Below, one piece after another: positions 43,308 to 52,847 of a stretch of DNA of 64,000 nucleotides; position 1 is the first letter of the stretch, and each line of letters begins with the position of its first letter. The notes below the pieces were generated by a model, which ran no database searches, had not been told where the DNA came from, and saw only the letters and a program-made list of their open reading frames with translations. Origin of the DNA: Pseudomonadaceae bacterium (GTDB lineage Bacteria > Pseudomonadota > Gammaproteobacteria > Pseudomonadales > Pseudomonadaceae); contig CAAFUS010000018.1 in NCBI GenBank assembly GCA_900766265.1, positions 186,001-250,000 of the forward strand, written 5' to 3'. The position numbers and the translations under genes were made by a program.

Positions 43308-44468
43308 ATGATCAACGCCCTGCGTTTTTTTGGCTGGCCCCTGGTGGTCGGCGTGCTCGTAGCCCTGCTGATCATCCAGCGCTACCCGCACTGGGTCGGT
43401 CTCAGCTCCCATCAATACAGCCTGCAGCACGCACCGCGGACGATCATGCCGCAACAGCAGGGACCGCACTCCTACGCCAGCGCGGTCAGCAGCGCCGCCC
43501 CCTCGGTGGCCAACCTCTACACCACCAAGATGACCAGCCAGTCCGAACACCCGATGCTCAAGGATCCGGTGTTCCGCCGCTTTTTCGGCGAAAGCCTGCC
43601 GCGCCAGCGCCGCATCGAAAACAGCCTGGGCTCGGCGGTAATCATGAGCCCCCAGGGTTATCTGCTGACCAACAATCACGTGACGGCCAACGCGGACCAG
43701 ATCATCGTGGCGCTCAAGGATGGCCGTGAAACCCTGGCGCGCGTGATCGGCAGCGACCCTGAGACCGACCTCGCCGTCCTCAAGATCGACCTGGATAAAT
43801 TGCCCGCCATCACCCTGGGGCACTCCGACAGCATCCGCATCGGCGACGTGACGCTCGCGATCGGCAACCCGTTCGGCGTCGGCCAGACGGTGACCATGGG
43901 CATCATCAGCGCCACAGGACGAAACCAGCTGGGCCTGAACACCTATGAAGACTTCATCCAGACCGACGCGGCGATCAACCGAGGCAACTCCGGCGGCGCG
44001 CTGGTCGATGCCAACGGCAACCTGATCGGCATCAACACCGCGATCATTTCCGAATCTGGTGGTTCGCAAGGGATCGGCTTCGCGATCCCGGTCAAGCTGG
44101 CGCTGGAGGTGATGAAGTCGATCATCGACCACGGCCAGGTGATTCGCGGTTGGCTGGGGGTGGAAGTCCAATCGCTGACACCGGAACTGGCCGAATCCTT
44201 CGGCCTAGAAGGGCGCCCCGGGATCGTGGTGGCCGGCGTCTATCGCGATGGCCCGGCCGAGCGTGCCGGCCTGCAGCCCGGCGACGTTATCCTGAGCATC
44301 GACAATGCCAAGGCGGATGGGCGGAGCTCCATGAATCAAATTGCGCGGGCTCGACCTGGAGACAAAATCACCATCGAGATCTTGCGTAACAACAAGCCGA
44401 TGACCCTGAACGCCGAAGTCGGGATGCGCCCGGTCATCACCGCCGAGCCTGGCAAGCCGGACGAATGA
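43308..44468 (+). CDS. algW: Site-1 envelope-stress protease AlgW (DegS-like)
   Basis: AlgW is the periplasmic serine protease that, on sensing misfolded outer-membrane protein C-termini, cuts the anti-sigma factor MucA and so releases AlgU. A single N-terminal membrane helix (about 7-23) anchors the 386-residue protein. The trypsin-like triad is H124 (TNNHVTA), D154 (ETDLAVL) and S228 (RGNSGGAL). One PDZ domain follows (about 270-365). The start at 43308 gives a short cytoplasmic tail and fits known AlgW length. It converges on hisC, with a strong hairpin between them. Confidence 0.96.
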   Translation: MINALRFFGWPLVVGVLVALLIIQRYPHWVGLSSHQYSLQHAPRTIMPQQQGPHSYASAVSSAAPSVANLYTTKMTSQSEHPMLKDPVFRRFFGESLPRQRRIENSLGSAVIMSPQGYLLTNNHVTANADQIIVALKDGRETLARVIGSDPETDLAVLKIDLDKLPAITLGHSDSIRIGDVTLAIGNPFGVGQTVTMGIISATGRNQLGLNTYEDFIQTDAAINRGNSGGALVDANGNLIGINTAIISESGGSQGIGFAIPVKLALEVMKSIIDHGQVIRGWLGVEVQSLTPELAESFGLEGRPGIVVAGVYRDGPAERAGLQPGDVILSIDNAKADGRSSMNQIARARPGDKITIEILRNNKPMTLNAEVGMRPVITAEPGKPDE

Positions 44469-44475
44469 CCGCGCC

Positions 44476-44501
44476 TTCAGCCCCGCCGCAGCGGGGCTGA
44501 A
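44476..44501. terminator. Hairpin shared by convergent algW and hisC
   Basis: TTCAGCCCCGC and GCGGGGCTGAA form a perfect 11-bp stem with a CGCA loop in the 38-base gap between the two stops. There is no clear T-run on either strand, so its efficiency as an intrinsic terminator is uncertain. Confidence 0.6.
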
Positions 44502-44506
44502 CGGCC

Positions 44507-45568
44507 TCAGCCCGAAAGGATGGAGCCCAGGCCGTCGAGCAGCGCCTGATTCTGCTCCGGCGTACCGATGGTGATACGCAGGAACTGCGCAATCCGCGGT
44601 TGCTTGAAGTGGCGCACGATAATGCCCTGCTCGCGCAAGGCGGCCGCCAAGGTTGCCGCATCCTGCTGCGGGTGGCGGGCGAAGATGAAGTTCGCCGCCG
44701 AGGGCAGAACCTCGAAGCCCAGCGCCTGCATCCGCTCGACGAGTGACTCACGGCTTTCGATCACCTGGGCACAGGTCTGCTGAAAATAATCGCGGTCGGC
44801 GAACGCCGCCGCCGCGCCGGCAATTGCGATGCGATCGAGGGGATAGGAATTGAAGCTGTTCTTGATCCGCTCCAGTGCCTCGATCAGCTCGGGCTGGCCG
44901 ATCGCGAGGCCGACCCGCAGCCCGGCCAGCGACCGAGATTTCGACAGGGTCTGGGTCACCAGCAGGTTGGGGTAGCGCTGGACCAGCGCGACGGCCGTCT
45001 GCCCACCAAAATCGATATAGGCCTCGTCCACCAGCACCACCGAGTCCGGATGGGCTTGCAGCAGACGCTCAATCGCCTCCAGCGGCAGCAGGCAGCCGGT
45101 CGGCGCGTTGGGATTGGGGAAGATGATTCCGCCATTGGGACGCGCGTAATCCTCGACGCGAATTCGGAAGTTTTCATCGAGCGCGACGGGCTCGAAAGGA
45201 ATGCCATAGAGCCCGCAATAGACCGGGTAGAAGCTGTAGCTGATATCGGGGAACAGCAGCGGCCGGCCATGCTGGAACAAGCCGTGAAACGCGTGCGCCA
45301 GCACCTCGTCCGATCCGTTGCCTACGAACACGTGGCTGGCGGGTATCTGGTAGAAGCCCGCCACCGCCTGCCTGAGCGCGTCGCCGCTCGGGTCGGGATA
45401 TAGCCGCAAGCCGTCGTCGAGCTGAGCGCGCATCGCCTCGATCGCCTTGGGAGAGGGACCGTAGGGGTTTTCGTTGGTGTTGAGCTTGACCAGCCGGGTC
45501 AATTTCGGCTGCTCGCCCGGTACGTAGGGCACCAGGTCCTTGACGAAAGGGCTCCAGAATTTGCTCAT
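44507..45568 (-). CDS. hisC: Histidinol-phosphate aminotransferase
   Basis: HisC transfers an amino group from glutamate to imidazole-acetol phosphate in histidine synthesis. The 353-residue PLP enzyme has NTNENPYGPSP near the N-terminus, the Asn/Pro motif PNPNAPTG at about 151-158 and the Schiff-base lysine K210 in SKSRSLAGLRVG. The start at 45568 (MSKFWSPFV) is chosen by family alignment. It is last in a hisG-hisD-hisC order. Some genomes carry a second hisC, so this copy's exclusive role is not proven. Confidence 0.97.
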   Translation of the reverse strand: MSKFWSPFVKDLVPYVPGEQPKLTRLVKLNTNENPYGPSPKAIEAMRAQLDDGLRLYPDPSGDALRQAVAGFYQIPASHVFVGNGSDEVLAHAFHGLFQHGRPLLFPDISYSFYPVYCGLYGIPFEPVALDENFRIRVEDYARPNGGIIFPNPNAPTGCLLPLEAIERLLQAHPDSVVLVDEAYIDFGGQTAVALVQRYPNLLVTQTLSKSRSLAGLRVGLAIGQPELIEALERIKNSFNSYPLDRIAIAGAAAAFADRDYFQQTCAQVIESRESLVERMQALGFEVLPSAANFIFARHPQQDAATLAAALREQGIIVRHFKQPRIAQFLRITIGTPEQNQALLDGLGSILSG

Positions 45569-45670
45569 CCGCCCTTCTCTCCTCGAATGTGGTCGGTTTG
45601 CCGTACAGCTCGAGGTGGACCAGATAGGCCTTGTCACCCCGAGATCTGACTCGTCGCCTCTAGCTTGAAG

Positions 45671-46981
45671 CTAATCCTTGATCCGATATTCCGCGCTGCG
45701 CGCATGCGCCGTCAGCGACTCGCCACGGGCGAGCACCGAGGCGACCTTGCCCAGTTCGGATGCGCCGTCAGCGGAGCAATGAATGATCGAGGAGCGCTTC
45801 TGGAAGTCGTAGACGCCCAGTGGCGATGAGAAGCGCGCGGTGCCTGAGGTCGGCAGCACGTGGTTCGGACCGGCGCAGTAGTCGCCGAGCGCTTCGGCGG
45901 TATAACGCCCCATAAAGATCGCGCCGGCGTGCCGAATATGCGGCAGCCACTGCTCAGGATCGGCGACCGACAGCTCCAGATGCTCAGGTGCGATGCGGTT
46001 GGCCACCTCGATCGCCTGCGCCATGTCCGTCACCTTGATCAGCGCGCCCCGACCTTCGAGCGAGGTGCGGGCGATGACCTCGCGCTCCAGCGTCGGCAAC
46101 AGCCGCTCGATGCTCGCCGCCACGCGGTCGAGGAAGGCGGCATCGGGGCTGACCAGGATCGACTGCGCATCCTCGTCGTGCTCGGCCTGGGAGAACAGGT
46201 CCATGGCGATCCAGTCCGGATCGGTCTTACCGTCACAGACCACCAGGATCTCGGAGGGCCCGGCGATCATGTCGATGCCCACCTTGCCGAACACGTGACG
46301 CTTGGCGGTGGCCACATAGATGTTGCCGGGGCCGACAATCTTGTCCACCGGCGGTACGCTCTCGGTGCCGTAGGCCAGCGCAGCGACGGCCTGGGCACCG
46401 CCGATGGTGAAGACGCGGTCGACGCCGGCGATCGCGGCCGCGGCCAGCACCAGCTCGTTGAGTTCCCCGCGCGGCGTCGGCACCACCATCACCACTTCCG
46501 GCACCCCGGCGACCTTCGCCGGGATCGCGTTCATCAGCACCGATGAAGGATAGGAGGCCTTGCCACCGGGCACGTACAGCCCGGCGCGGTCGAGCGGCGT
46601 AACCTTCTGGCCCAGCACCGTGCCATCGGCTTCGGTGTACTGCCAGGAGTCCTGTCGCTGCTTCTCGTGATAGCTGCGCACCCGTGCGGCGGCCGTTTCC
46701 AGCGCGGCGCGCTGCTCAGGCGTGATGCGCTCCAGAGCCTGTTCCAGGCGCTGGCGCGGCAGGATCAGATCGGCCATCGAGCCGACTTCGAGACCGTCGA
46801 AGCGCTGGGTGAATTCGACCAGTGCCGCATCGCCGCGTTGCCGAACCGCCGCGATGATCTCCAGGACGCGCTGGTTGACGCCATCGTCCGAGACGCTTTC
46901 CCAGCTGAGCAGATGATCCAGGTGGCTCGAAAAAGAAGGGTCGGCAGCGTCGAGTCGGCGAACAGCGCAGGGACGGATCAT
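45671..46981 (-). CDS. hisD: Histidinol dehydrogenase
   Basis: HisD oxidises histidinol to histidine in two NAD-dependent steps and binds zinc. The 436-residue protein has GPGNIYVATAKR, the long signature DMIAGPSEILVV and the active-site CAGPNHVLPTSGTARF. The ATG at 46981 (MIRPCAVRRLDAADP) is chosen by alignment to other pseudomonad HisD and has GAGG in front. The open frame upstream is unsupported. It follows hisG by about 170 bases and precedes hisC. Confidence 0.97.
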   Translation of the reverse strand: MIRPCAVRRLDAADPSFSSHLDHLLSWESVSDDGVNQRVLEIIAAVRQRGDAALVEFTQRFDGLEVGSMADLILPRQRLEQALERITPEQRAALETAAARVRSYHEKQRQDSWQYTEADGTVLGQKVTPLDRAGLYVPGGKASYPSSVLMNAIPAKVAGVPEVVMVVPTPRGELNELVLAAAAIAGVDRVFTIGGAQAVAALAYGTESVPPVDKIVGPGNIYVATAKRHVFGKVGIDMIAGPSEILVVCDGKTDPDWIAMDLFSQAEHDEDAQSILVSPDAAFLDRVAASIERLLPTLEREVIARTSLEGRGALIKVTDMAQAIEVANRIAPEHLELSVADPEQWLPHIRHAGAIFMGRYTAEALGDYCAGPNHVLPTSGTARFSSPLGVYDFQKRSSIIHCSADGASELGKVASVLARGESLTAHARSAEYRIKD

Positions 46982-47150
46982 ATCGGGCCTCATGAAAGCA
47001 GATGCACAAGCAGGTTCAGGTCGCAGCGATGGGCTGGCGCGGCCGGTCTTGAACACCGGCACGCGACAAGGGCGCCAGAATACCAAGCCCGACTACGGGC
47101 TACCCGGCTATTTGAGCTATCGAGCGCATAGCGAAGCGCGAGCGCTCCGC

Positions 47151-47777
47151 CTAGCGCGATTCGACCGCGGTGCGCAGGGCTTCGATCAGCGTCTGGATAC
47201 GGGCGTGCTGCATCTTCATCGACGCCTTGTTGACGATCAGGCGCGAGCTGATCGTGGCGATCAGCTCCTGGGGTTCGAGGCCGTTGGCCTTAAGCGTGTT
47301 GCCGGTATCCACGACGTCGATAATCTTGTCCGCCAGACCGACCAGCGGCGCCAACTCCATCGAGCCATAGAGCTTGATGATGTCGACCTGGCGGCCCTGC
47401 TCGGCGTAATAGCGCTTGGCGACATTGACGAACTTGGTCGCCACCCTCAGGCGTCCCTTGGGCTCGGCCGTGCCGACCTTGCCGGCGGTCATCAGCTTGC
47501 AGCGGGCGATCTGCAGGTCGAGCGGCTCGTAGAGACCCTGGCCGCCATACTCCATCAGTACGTCCTTGCCGGCGACGCCGACATCCGCCGCGCCATGCTC
47601 GACATAGGTTGGCACGTCGGTGGCGCGAACGATGAGCAGACGCACATCATCCTGGGTGGTGGGGATGATCAGCTTGCGGCTCTTGTCCGGATTCTCGGTC
47701 GGCTCGATGCCGGCAGCCGCCAGCAGCGGCAGCGTGTCGTCGAGGATGCGTCCCTTGGACAGGGCGATGGTCAGCAT
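47151..47777 (-). CDS. hisG: ATP phosphoribosyltransferase, short form
   Basis: HisG condenses ATP with PRPP, the first and feedback-controlled step of histidine synthesis. With 208 residues it is the short form (HisG-S), which lacks the C-terminal regulatory domain and needs the HisZ subunit. The motifs LTIALSKGRIL and DVGVAGKDVL are present, and IIDVVDTGNTLKANGL is the PRPP-binding region. No hisZ lies in this window. It must be encoded elsewhere for an active enzyme. The gene follows murA, as in other pseudomonads. Confidence 0.97.
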   Translation of the reverse strand: MLTIALSKGRILDDTLPLLAAAGIEPTENPDKSRKLIIPTTQDDVRLLIVRATDVPTYVEHGAADVGVAGKDVLMEYGGQGLYEPLDLQIARCKLMTAGKVGTAEPKGRLRVATKFVNVAKRYYAEQGRQVDIIKLYGSMELAPLVGLADKIIDVVDTGNTLKANGLEPQELIATISSRLIVNKASMKMQHARIQTLIEALRTAVESR

Positions 47778-47862
47778 GGCGAATCCTTAGAAAATACCCG
47801 GCGCAGGCCGGTCGATCGCAACCGCGAGCCGGCAAGCGGCCGGTCGCCGGCAGGTCAGGCTC

Positions 47863-49128
47863 TTAGCCCGGTACCCGACGAATCCTGGCGCCGAGCAACT
47901 GCAGCTTCTCTTCGATGCACTCGTAGCCGCGGTCGATGTGATAGATGCGGTCGATGAGCGTGTCGCCCTGGGCGACCAGTCCGGCGATCACCAGGCTCGC
48001 CGACGCCCGCAGGTCAGTGGCCATCACCGGGGCGCCCTTGAGCTGCGGTACGCCGGTGACGATCGCGGTGTTGCCTTCGACGAGGATCTGCGCGCCCATG
48101 CGGTTCATTTCATAGACGTGCATGAAGCGGTTCTCGAATACCGTCTCGATGACAGTGCCGGTGCCTTCGGCGACCGCGTTCATCGAAATGAACTGGGCCT
48201 GCATGTCCGTCGGGAACGCCGGGTAAGGCGCCGTACGGACACTCACGGCCTTGGGCCGGTTGCCCTTCATGTTCAGCTCGATCCAGTCGCTGCCGGTATC
48301 GATGAGAGCACCGGCCTCTTCCAGCTTGAGCAGCACGGCCTCGAGGATCGTCGGGTCGGTGTCCTTGAGCTTCACCCGGCCGCCGGTCGCGGCGGCCGCG
48401 ACCAAATAAGTCCCGGTCTCGATGCGATCGGGCATCACGCTGTAGCGGCCGCCACCGAGGCGCTTGACGCCATCGATGGTGATCGTCGCGGTACCGGCAC
48501 CCGATACCCGTGCGCCCATCGCGTTGAGGAAATTCGCCAGGTCGACGACCTCGGGCTCCCGTGCAGCGTTCTCCAGAACGCTACGACCATTGGCCAGCGC
48601 AGCGGCCATCATGATGTTCTCGGTACCGGTCACGCTGACGGTGTCGAAAAAGAAGTGCGCGCCACGCAGGCCGCCGGCAGGCGCCTTGGCCTTGATATAG
48701 CCGCCTTCGACGTCGATCTGAGCCCCCATCGCCTCGAGCCCGCGGATATGCAGGTCGACAGGGCGCGAGCCGATGGCACACCCACCGGGCAATGCCACTT
48801 CCGCCTCACCGAAGCGCGCGACCATCGGGCCGAGCACCAGGATCGAGGCACGCATGGTCTTGACCAGCTCGTAGGGCGCGACCAGGGTGCGAATGCTGCT
48901 GGCGTCGACCTCGACGCTGAGCTTCTCGTCGATCACCGGCTGCACGCCCATGCGACCGAACAGCTCGATCATGGTGGTGATGTCATGCAGGTGCGGCAGG
49001 TTGCACACGGTGACGGGCGTGTCGGCCAGCAGGGTGGCGGCCAGGATCGGAAGGGCCGAGTTCTTGGCACCGGAGACGCGGATCTCGCCATCGAGACGGG
49101 AGCCGCCGGTAATTAGCAATTTGTCCAT
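47863..49128 (-). CDS. murA: UDP-N-acetylglucosamine enolpyruvyl transferase
   Basis: MurA transfers enolpyruvate from PEP to UDP-GlcNAc, the committed step of peptidoglycan synthesis. The 421-residue length matches the family. The catalytic cysteine C117 is present in LPGGCAIGSRPVDLH, so sensitivity to fosfomycin at the target level is expected from family knowledge. The start at 49128 (MDKLLITGG) is preferred to an upstream codon. It lies between ibaG and hisG, a conserved placement. Confidence 0.98.
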   Translation of the reverse strand: MDKLLITGGSRLDGEIRVSGAKNSALPILAATLLADTPVTVCNLPHLHDITTMIELFGRMGVQPVIDEKLSVEVDASSIRTLVAPYELVKTMRASILVLGPMVARFGEAEVALPGGCAIGSRPVDLHIRGLEAMGAQIDVEGGYIKAKAPAGGLRGAHFFFDTVSVTGTENIMMAAALANGRSVLENAAREPEVVDLANFLNAMGARVSGAGTATITIDGVKRLGGGRYSVMPDRIETGTYLVAAAATGGRVKLKDTDPTILEAVLLKLEEAGALIDTGSDWIELNMKGNRPKAVSVRTAPYPAFPTDMQAQFISMNAVAEGTGTVIETVFENRFMHVYEMNRMGAQILVEGNTAIVTGVPQLKGAPVMATDLRASASLVIAGLVAQGDTLIDRIYHIDRGYECIEEKLQLLGARIRRVPG

Positions 49129-49224
49129 GGATTTCCCATAGCGGGCCAAAGGCCGTCTCGAAGAAAGCGCACGGCCGGTGATTCGGAGCGTGCGCTCAGG
49201 TCTGTTCGGATACGCCGAATGCGG

Positions 49225-49464
49225 TCAGGCGCGTTGCGCCCAATCGGTACTGCTGAAGAATTTCATGGTCACCGCATGGATGCTGCCATTGGCGATCCAG
49301 GGATTCAGGTGGGCATAGATCTGCTGCTGGCGCTTGACTGGCCCCAGGGCCGCCAGCTCGTCACTGATGACGTTCAGCTGGAAGTTGCAGCCTTCCCCTT
49401 CGACTTCCACCTGGACTCCCGGAAGCTTCTCTTCCAGGAAGTGTTTCACTTCTGCAGCCTGCAT
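49225..49464 (-). CDS. ibaG: BolA-family protein IbaG
   Basis: IbaG (YrbA) is a small BolA-family protein that works with monothiol glutaredoxins in iron-sulfur cluster handling and is linked to envelope and acid-stress traits. The 79-residue protein starts MQAAEVKHFLEEKLPG. It shows the single Cys in EGEGCNF and the C-terminal IHAVTMKFF strand. The start at 49464 is preferred to an upstream codon that only adds basic residues. It is located between mlaB and murA. Confidence 0.94.
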   Translation of the reverse strand: MQAAEVKHFLEEKLPGVQVEVEGEGCNFQLNVISDELAALGPVKRQQQIYAHLNPWIANGSIHAVTMKFFSSTDWAQRA

Positions 49465-49563
49465 GTTCAACCTCGATCGGCGACGGACGCGCACGGCCGT
49501 GCATCATACAAAAAACCCCGCGAGCTGCGAACCCTGCGCGGTGCGCAGCCGACGAGAAACGGG

Positions 49564-49896
49564 TCAGGCCGAAGCGGGCCGCGCGACGGCCTCGTCGAAA
49601 GCCAGCACCTCGTGCAGGTCGTAAACACCCGCCATCTGACGCATGTCGTCCGCCAGCGAAACGATCCGCAGCTGCCGTCCGGCCGCCGACGCATCGCGCT
49701 GATAGGCTAGCAGCAGCGACAGCCCGACACTGCTGGACTGCTGCACACCGGAGCAATCGATGATCACCGTCGCCGTCGTCGCCTTGCGAATCAGCGCTTG
49801 CCCCGCCTGACGCAGCGCAGGACCGCTACGGTAGTCGAGCACGCCCTCTAGCCGCAGCTCGCCCGGCGCGACCTCGGCGATGCGCGCATCACTCAT
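49564..49896 (-). CDS. mlaB: STAS-domain protein MlaB
   Basis: MlaB is the cytoplasmic STAS subunit that stabilises and activates the MlaFE transporter. The 110-residue protein has one STAS domain, with the helix-capping segment IDCSGVQQSSSVGLSLLLAY (about residues 46-65). The ATG at 49896 overlaps the mlaC stop by eight bases. STAS sequences are divergent, so operon position supports the call strongly. Confidence 0.9.
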   Translation of the reverse strand: MSDARIAEVAPGELRLEGVLDYRSGPALRQAGQALIRKATTATVIIDCSGVQQSSSVGLSLLLAYQRDASAAGRQLRIVSLADDMRQMAGVYDLHEVLAFDEAVARPASA

Positions 49897-50539
49897 CGCC
49901 GGTCGCCTGCTGCCCCGCCTCGGTTTCGCGGGCACGCGCCACAACCTGGGCCCAGCCGTCGATGGTCTTGTCGAGATCACCGCCATTGCGCTGCATGGTG
50001 TCGGCGAACTGATCACGGAACAGCTTGCCCACGTTGATACCGTTGATGATCACGTTGCGCACGCGCCACTCGCCACCGAGGTTAACCATGGTGTACTGCA
50101 CCGGGTAGACCGTGCCCTGGCGATCGACAACCTCCATGCCGACGCTGGTGCGCTCCGAATCCTGCTTACCGCTGGCCGGCAGCACGCGAATCTGCTGGTT
50201 GTTGTATTCGAGCAGGGCGTTGCCATAGAACTGCATCAGGCTGCGCTTGAAGTTTTCCTCGAACCGCTTCATCTGCTCAGGCGAGGCCTGGCGCGAGTAG
50301 CGCACCGTCATGATGCTGCGCGAGATACCTTCGGCATCCACCACCGGCCCGAGGATCCTGTTGAGCGCGTCATAGAACGCACCCGGCTCGCCACGGTACC
50401 GCTCCTTGTTTTCCTTCAGGTCGGCCAGCAACTCGTCGGTGGTCTGCTGGATCACTTCATGGGCGTTCGGCGCCGCCAGGGCAACCATCGGCACGCTGGC
50501 CAGCAGGACCAGCAAACCACGACGCAAGGCTTTGAGCAT
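49889..50539 (-). CDS. mlaC: Periplasmic phospholipid carrier MlaC
   Basis: MlaC shuttles phospholipid between the outer-membrane MlaA complex and the inner-membrane MlaFEDB complex. A signal peptide (about 1-22, ending VALAA) precedes the mature protein, which has the Tol/Ttg2-type fold. The start at 50539 is preferred since GAGGAG lies six bases in front. An upstream codon adds five residues only. The protein has 216 residues. It is fourth in mlaFEDCB. Confidence 0.95.
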   Translation of the reverse strand: MLKALRRGLLVLLASVPMVALAAPNAHEVIQQTTDELLADLKENKERYRGEPGAFYDALNRILGPVVDAEGISRSIMTVRYSRQASPEQMKRFEENFKRSLMQFYGNALLEYNNQQIRVLPASGKQDSERTSVGMEVVDRQGTVYPVQYTMVNLGGEWRVRNVIINGINVGKLFRDQFADTMQRNGGDLDKTIDGWAQVVARARETEAGQQATGDE

Positions 50540-50550
50540 GTCGAAACTCC

Positions 50551-51009
50551 TCATTCTCTATTGACCGAATTCAGCAGAAATTTGCCGATCAGCTCTTCCA
50601 GCACCAGCGAGGACTGGGTATCACGGATGGTGCTGCCATCCACCAGCAGCTCGTCATCCCCACCCACGCTGATACCGATGTATTTCTCACCGAGCAGGCC
50701 GGCGGTCAGGATCGAAGCGGTCGAATCCATCGGCAGCATGTCTACGTCCTTGCTCACTTCCATCGTCACGCGACCGGTAAAACTGTCGCGGTCGAGGTCG
50801 ATAGCCGTGACCTTGCCGATGGTGACGCCCGCCATGGTCACCCTGGATCTGACCGTGAGACCGGCGATATTGTCAAAATAGGCGTAAAGCTTGTAGGTAT
50901 CGGTGCCGGAAACGCTCAGCCCGCTGACCCGCAACGACAGCAGCAGAAGCGCCAGGAGCCCGGCCACCAGGAACAGACCGACACCCATTTCCAGTGTGCG
51001 GATTCGCAT
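50551..51009 (-). CDS. mlaD: MCE-domain protein MlaD
   Basis: MlaD forms a hexameric ring in the periplasm that passes lipid to and from the MlaFE transporter. A single N-terminal membrane helix (about 7-27) is followed by one MCE domain (about 38-120, with ITVGKVTAIDLDRDSF). Length is 152 residues, normal. The start overlaps the mlaE stop (ATGA), and the frame upstream of 51009 is mlaE sequence in another phase. Confidence 0.96.
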   Translation of the reverse strand: MRIRTLEMGVGLFLVAGLLALLLLSLRVSGLSVSGTDTYKLYAYFDNIAGLTVRSRVTMAGVTIGKVTAIDLDRDSFTGRVTMEVSKDVDMLPMDSTASILTAGLLGEKYIGISVGGDDELLVDGSTIRDTQSSLVLEELIGKFLLNSVNRE

Positions 51010-51806
51010 CAGAAATCTCCAAACATCAAGGCAGTCAAAATGAAATCGAGCCCTAGCACTGCCAGGGAGGCGTACACCACGGTCCGGGTAGTCGCTCGGC
51101 TGATACCTTCGGAGGTCGGCTCGCAATCGTAACCCTGGAACACCGCAATCCAGGTCACCACGAGGGCGAATACGACGCTCTTGATCACCCCGTTGAGCAC
51201 ATCGGAAGTGAAGCTCACGCTGTTCTGCATGTTGGCCCAGTAGGACCCTTCATAAACGCCCAGCCAGTCGACGGCGACCATCGCACCGCCCCAGATACCG
51301 ACGACACTGAAGATCACCGACAGCAGGGGCAGCGAAATGAAGCCGGCCCACAGCCGCGGCGCGATGATGTACTTGAGCGGATCGACACCGATTACCTCCA
51401 GACTCGACAGCTGCTCGGTCGCCTTCATGTTGCCGATTTCGGCTGCCAGCGCCGAACCCGCTCGCCCGGCGAACAGCAATGCCGTGACCACCGGCCCGAG
51501 CTCGCGCAACAACGTCAGGGCAACCATCTGCCCGACTGCCTGCTCAGACCCATAGCTGGCGAGGATGCTGTAGCCCTGCAGCGCCAGCACCATGCCGATG
51601 AAGATTCCCGACACCACCACGATCGCGAGCGACAGCACGCCCACCGAATACAACTGGCGAACCAGCAGCTCCAGCGAATTGTTGACGCCGCCCCGGCCGA
51701 GCAGGGCATGCCCGAGGAACAGTGTCGAACGTCCCAGCGCCGCCAGCACGTCGAGACCGGCCCGGCCGAGCAGCCCGACCCGATCGAGCAGAGAGTGCTT
51801 ACGCAT
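51009..51806 (-). CDS. mlaE: Lipid transport permease MlaE
   Basis: MlaE is the inner-membrane permease of the ABC transporter that maintains outer-membrane lipid asymmetry. The 265-residue protein has five or six hydrophobic helices and the signature LLRELGPVVTALLFAGRAGSALAAEIG near residues 105-131. The start at 51806 is chosen because it overlaps the mlaF stop by eight bases and gives the usual length. Confidence 0.96.
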   Translation of the reverse strand: MRKHSLLDRVGLLGRAGLDVLAALGRSTLFLGHALLGRGGVNNSLELLVRQLYSVGVLSLAIVVVSGIFIGMVLALQGYSILASYGSEQAVGQMVALTLLRELGPVVTALLFAGRAGSALAAEIGNMKATEQLSSLEVIGVDPLKYIIAPRLWAGFISLPLLSVIFSVVGIWGGAMVAVDWLGVYEGSYWANMQNSVSFTSDVLNGVIKSVVFALVVTWIAVFQGYDCEPTSEGISRATTRTVVYASLAVLGLDFILTALMFGDF

Positions 51807-52614
51807 CGGCACCTCCGAGCAGGTCATCGGCGTAATCCGACGCCGGAAAATGGAAAGGCACCGGCCCGTCGGCCAGACCCTGCATGAACTGAGCGATCCG
51901 TGGGTCATCCGAGTGCTTGAGCACTTCAGGCGAGCCCTGCCCGAGCACCTGACCGTCCCCCACCACATAGATGTAGTCGGCGATGCTGGCGGTCTCGGCC
52001 AGGTCGTGGGACACCACGATGCTGGTGATGCCCAGCGCATCGTTAAGCAGCCGGATCAGCCGCACCAGCACGCCCATCGCGATCGGGTCCTGCCCGGCGA
52101 AGGGTTCGTCGTACATCAGGATCTGCGGATCCAGGGCGATCGCACGCGCCAGCGCGACACGACGCTTCATGCCGCCGGACAGCTCGTCCGGCATCAGCTC
52201 CACGGCGCCACGCAAGCCGACGGCCTGCAGCTTCATCAGCACGATGTCGCGAATCATGTCGTCTGGCAGCTTGGTGTGGACCCGCAGCGGAAAGGCGACG
52301 TTCTCGAACACGTCGAGGTCGGTGAACAGCGCGCCGCTCTGGAACAGCACGCCCATGTGCTTGCGCATCTCGAACAGCTCGCTGCGCGACAATGCCGGCA
52401 GATTGCGCCCTGCGACCCATACTTCGCCGGAAGCGGGCATCAACTGCGCGGCGATCAGACGCAGCAAGGTGGTCTTGCCGCAGCCGGACGGCCCCATGAT
52501 GGCCGTCACCTTGCCGCGCGGAATGGCGATATCGACATTATTGAAAATGCTGCGCTCGCCGCGCTTGAAGGTGACGCCCTTCAGCTCGACGGCAATATCA
52601 GTGGCAGCGCTCAT
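51799..52614 (-). CDS. mlaF: Lipid transport ATPase MlaF
   Basis: MlaF is the ATP-binding subunit of the Mla transporter. Walker A GPSGCGKT is at 41-48, the signature LSGGMKRRVALARAI is near 145 and Walker B ILMYDEPFAGQDP follows. The start at 52614 (MSAATDIAVELKG) is chosen because AAGGAG is correctly spaced. A Met five codons upstream is less likely. It has 271 residues and is first in mlaFEDCB, divergent from kdsD. Confidence 0.97.
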   Translation of the reverse strand: MSAATDIAVELKGVTFKRGERSIFNNVDIAIPRGKVTAIMGPSGCGKTTLLRLIAAQLMPASGEVWVAGRNLPALSRSELFEMRKHMGVLFQSGALFTDLDVFENVAFPLRVHTKLPDDMIRDIVLMKLQAVGLRGAVELMPDELSGGMKRRVALARAIALDPQILMYDEPFAGQDPIAMGVLVRLIRLLNDALGITSIVVSHDLAETASIADYIYVVGDGQVLGQGSPEVLKHSDDPRIAQFMQGLADGPVPFHFPASDYADDLLGGADA

Positions 52615-52698
52615 CTGGTCTCCTTGCATGCAGCCTGCAAAACAGACGACCTCCGCCGGCTTGGAGATACTGTTGTGCGCGAGCTTTTTCGGGCGCGA

Positions 52699-52704
52699 AC
52701 TATA
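52699..52704 (-). promoter_or_regulatory. Candidate -10 element for mlaFEDCB
   Basis: TATAGT on the minus strand lies about 85 bases before the mlaF start in the divergent gap. The matching -35 is poor, so this is tentative. Confidence 0.4.
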
Positions 52705-52847
52705 GCACCGCCCCCGCAACGCCCCAAACGGGGAGCGTGTCGCCAGATTACAGATACGACTTTCGTTCAGGGGCGGTTCAGCTTGTTTTCGGCTCCGGAT
52801 TCGCCAGTCGGCAGCGCGTTTTCGATGAGCGGCGCTCGCTTTGTCGC

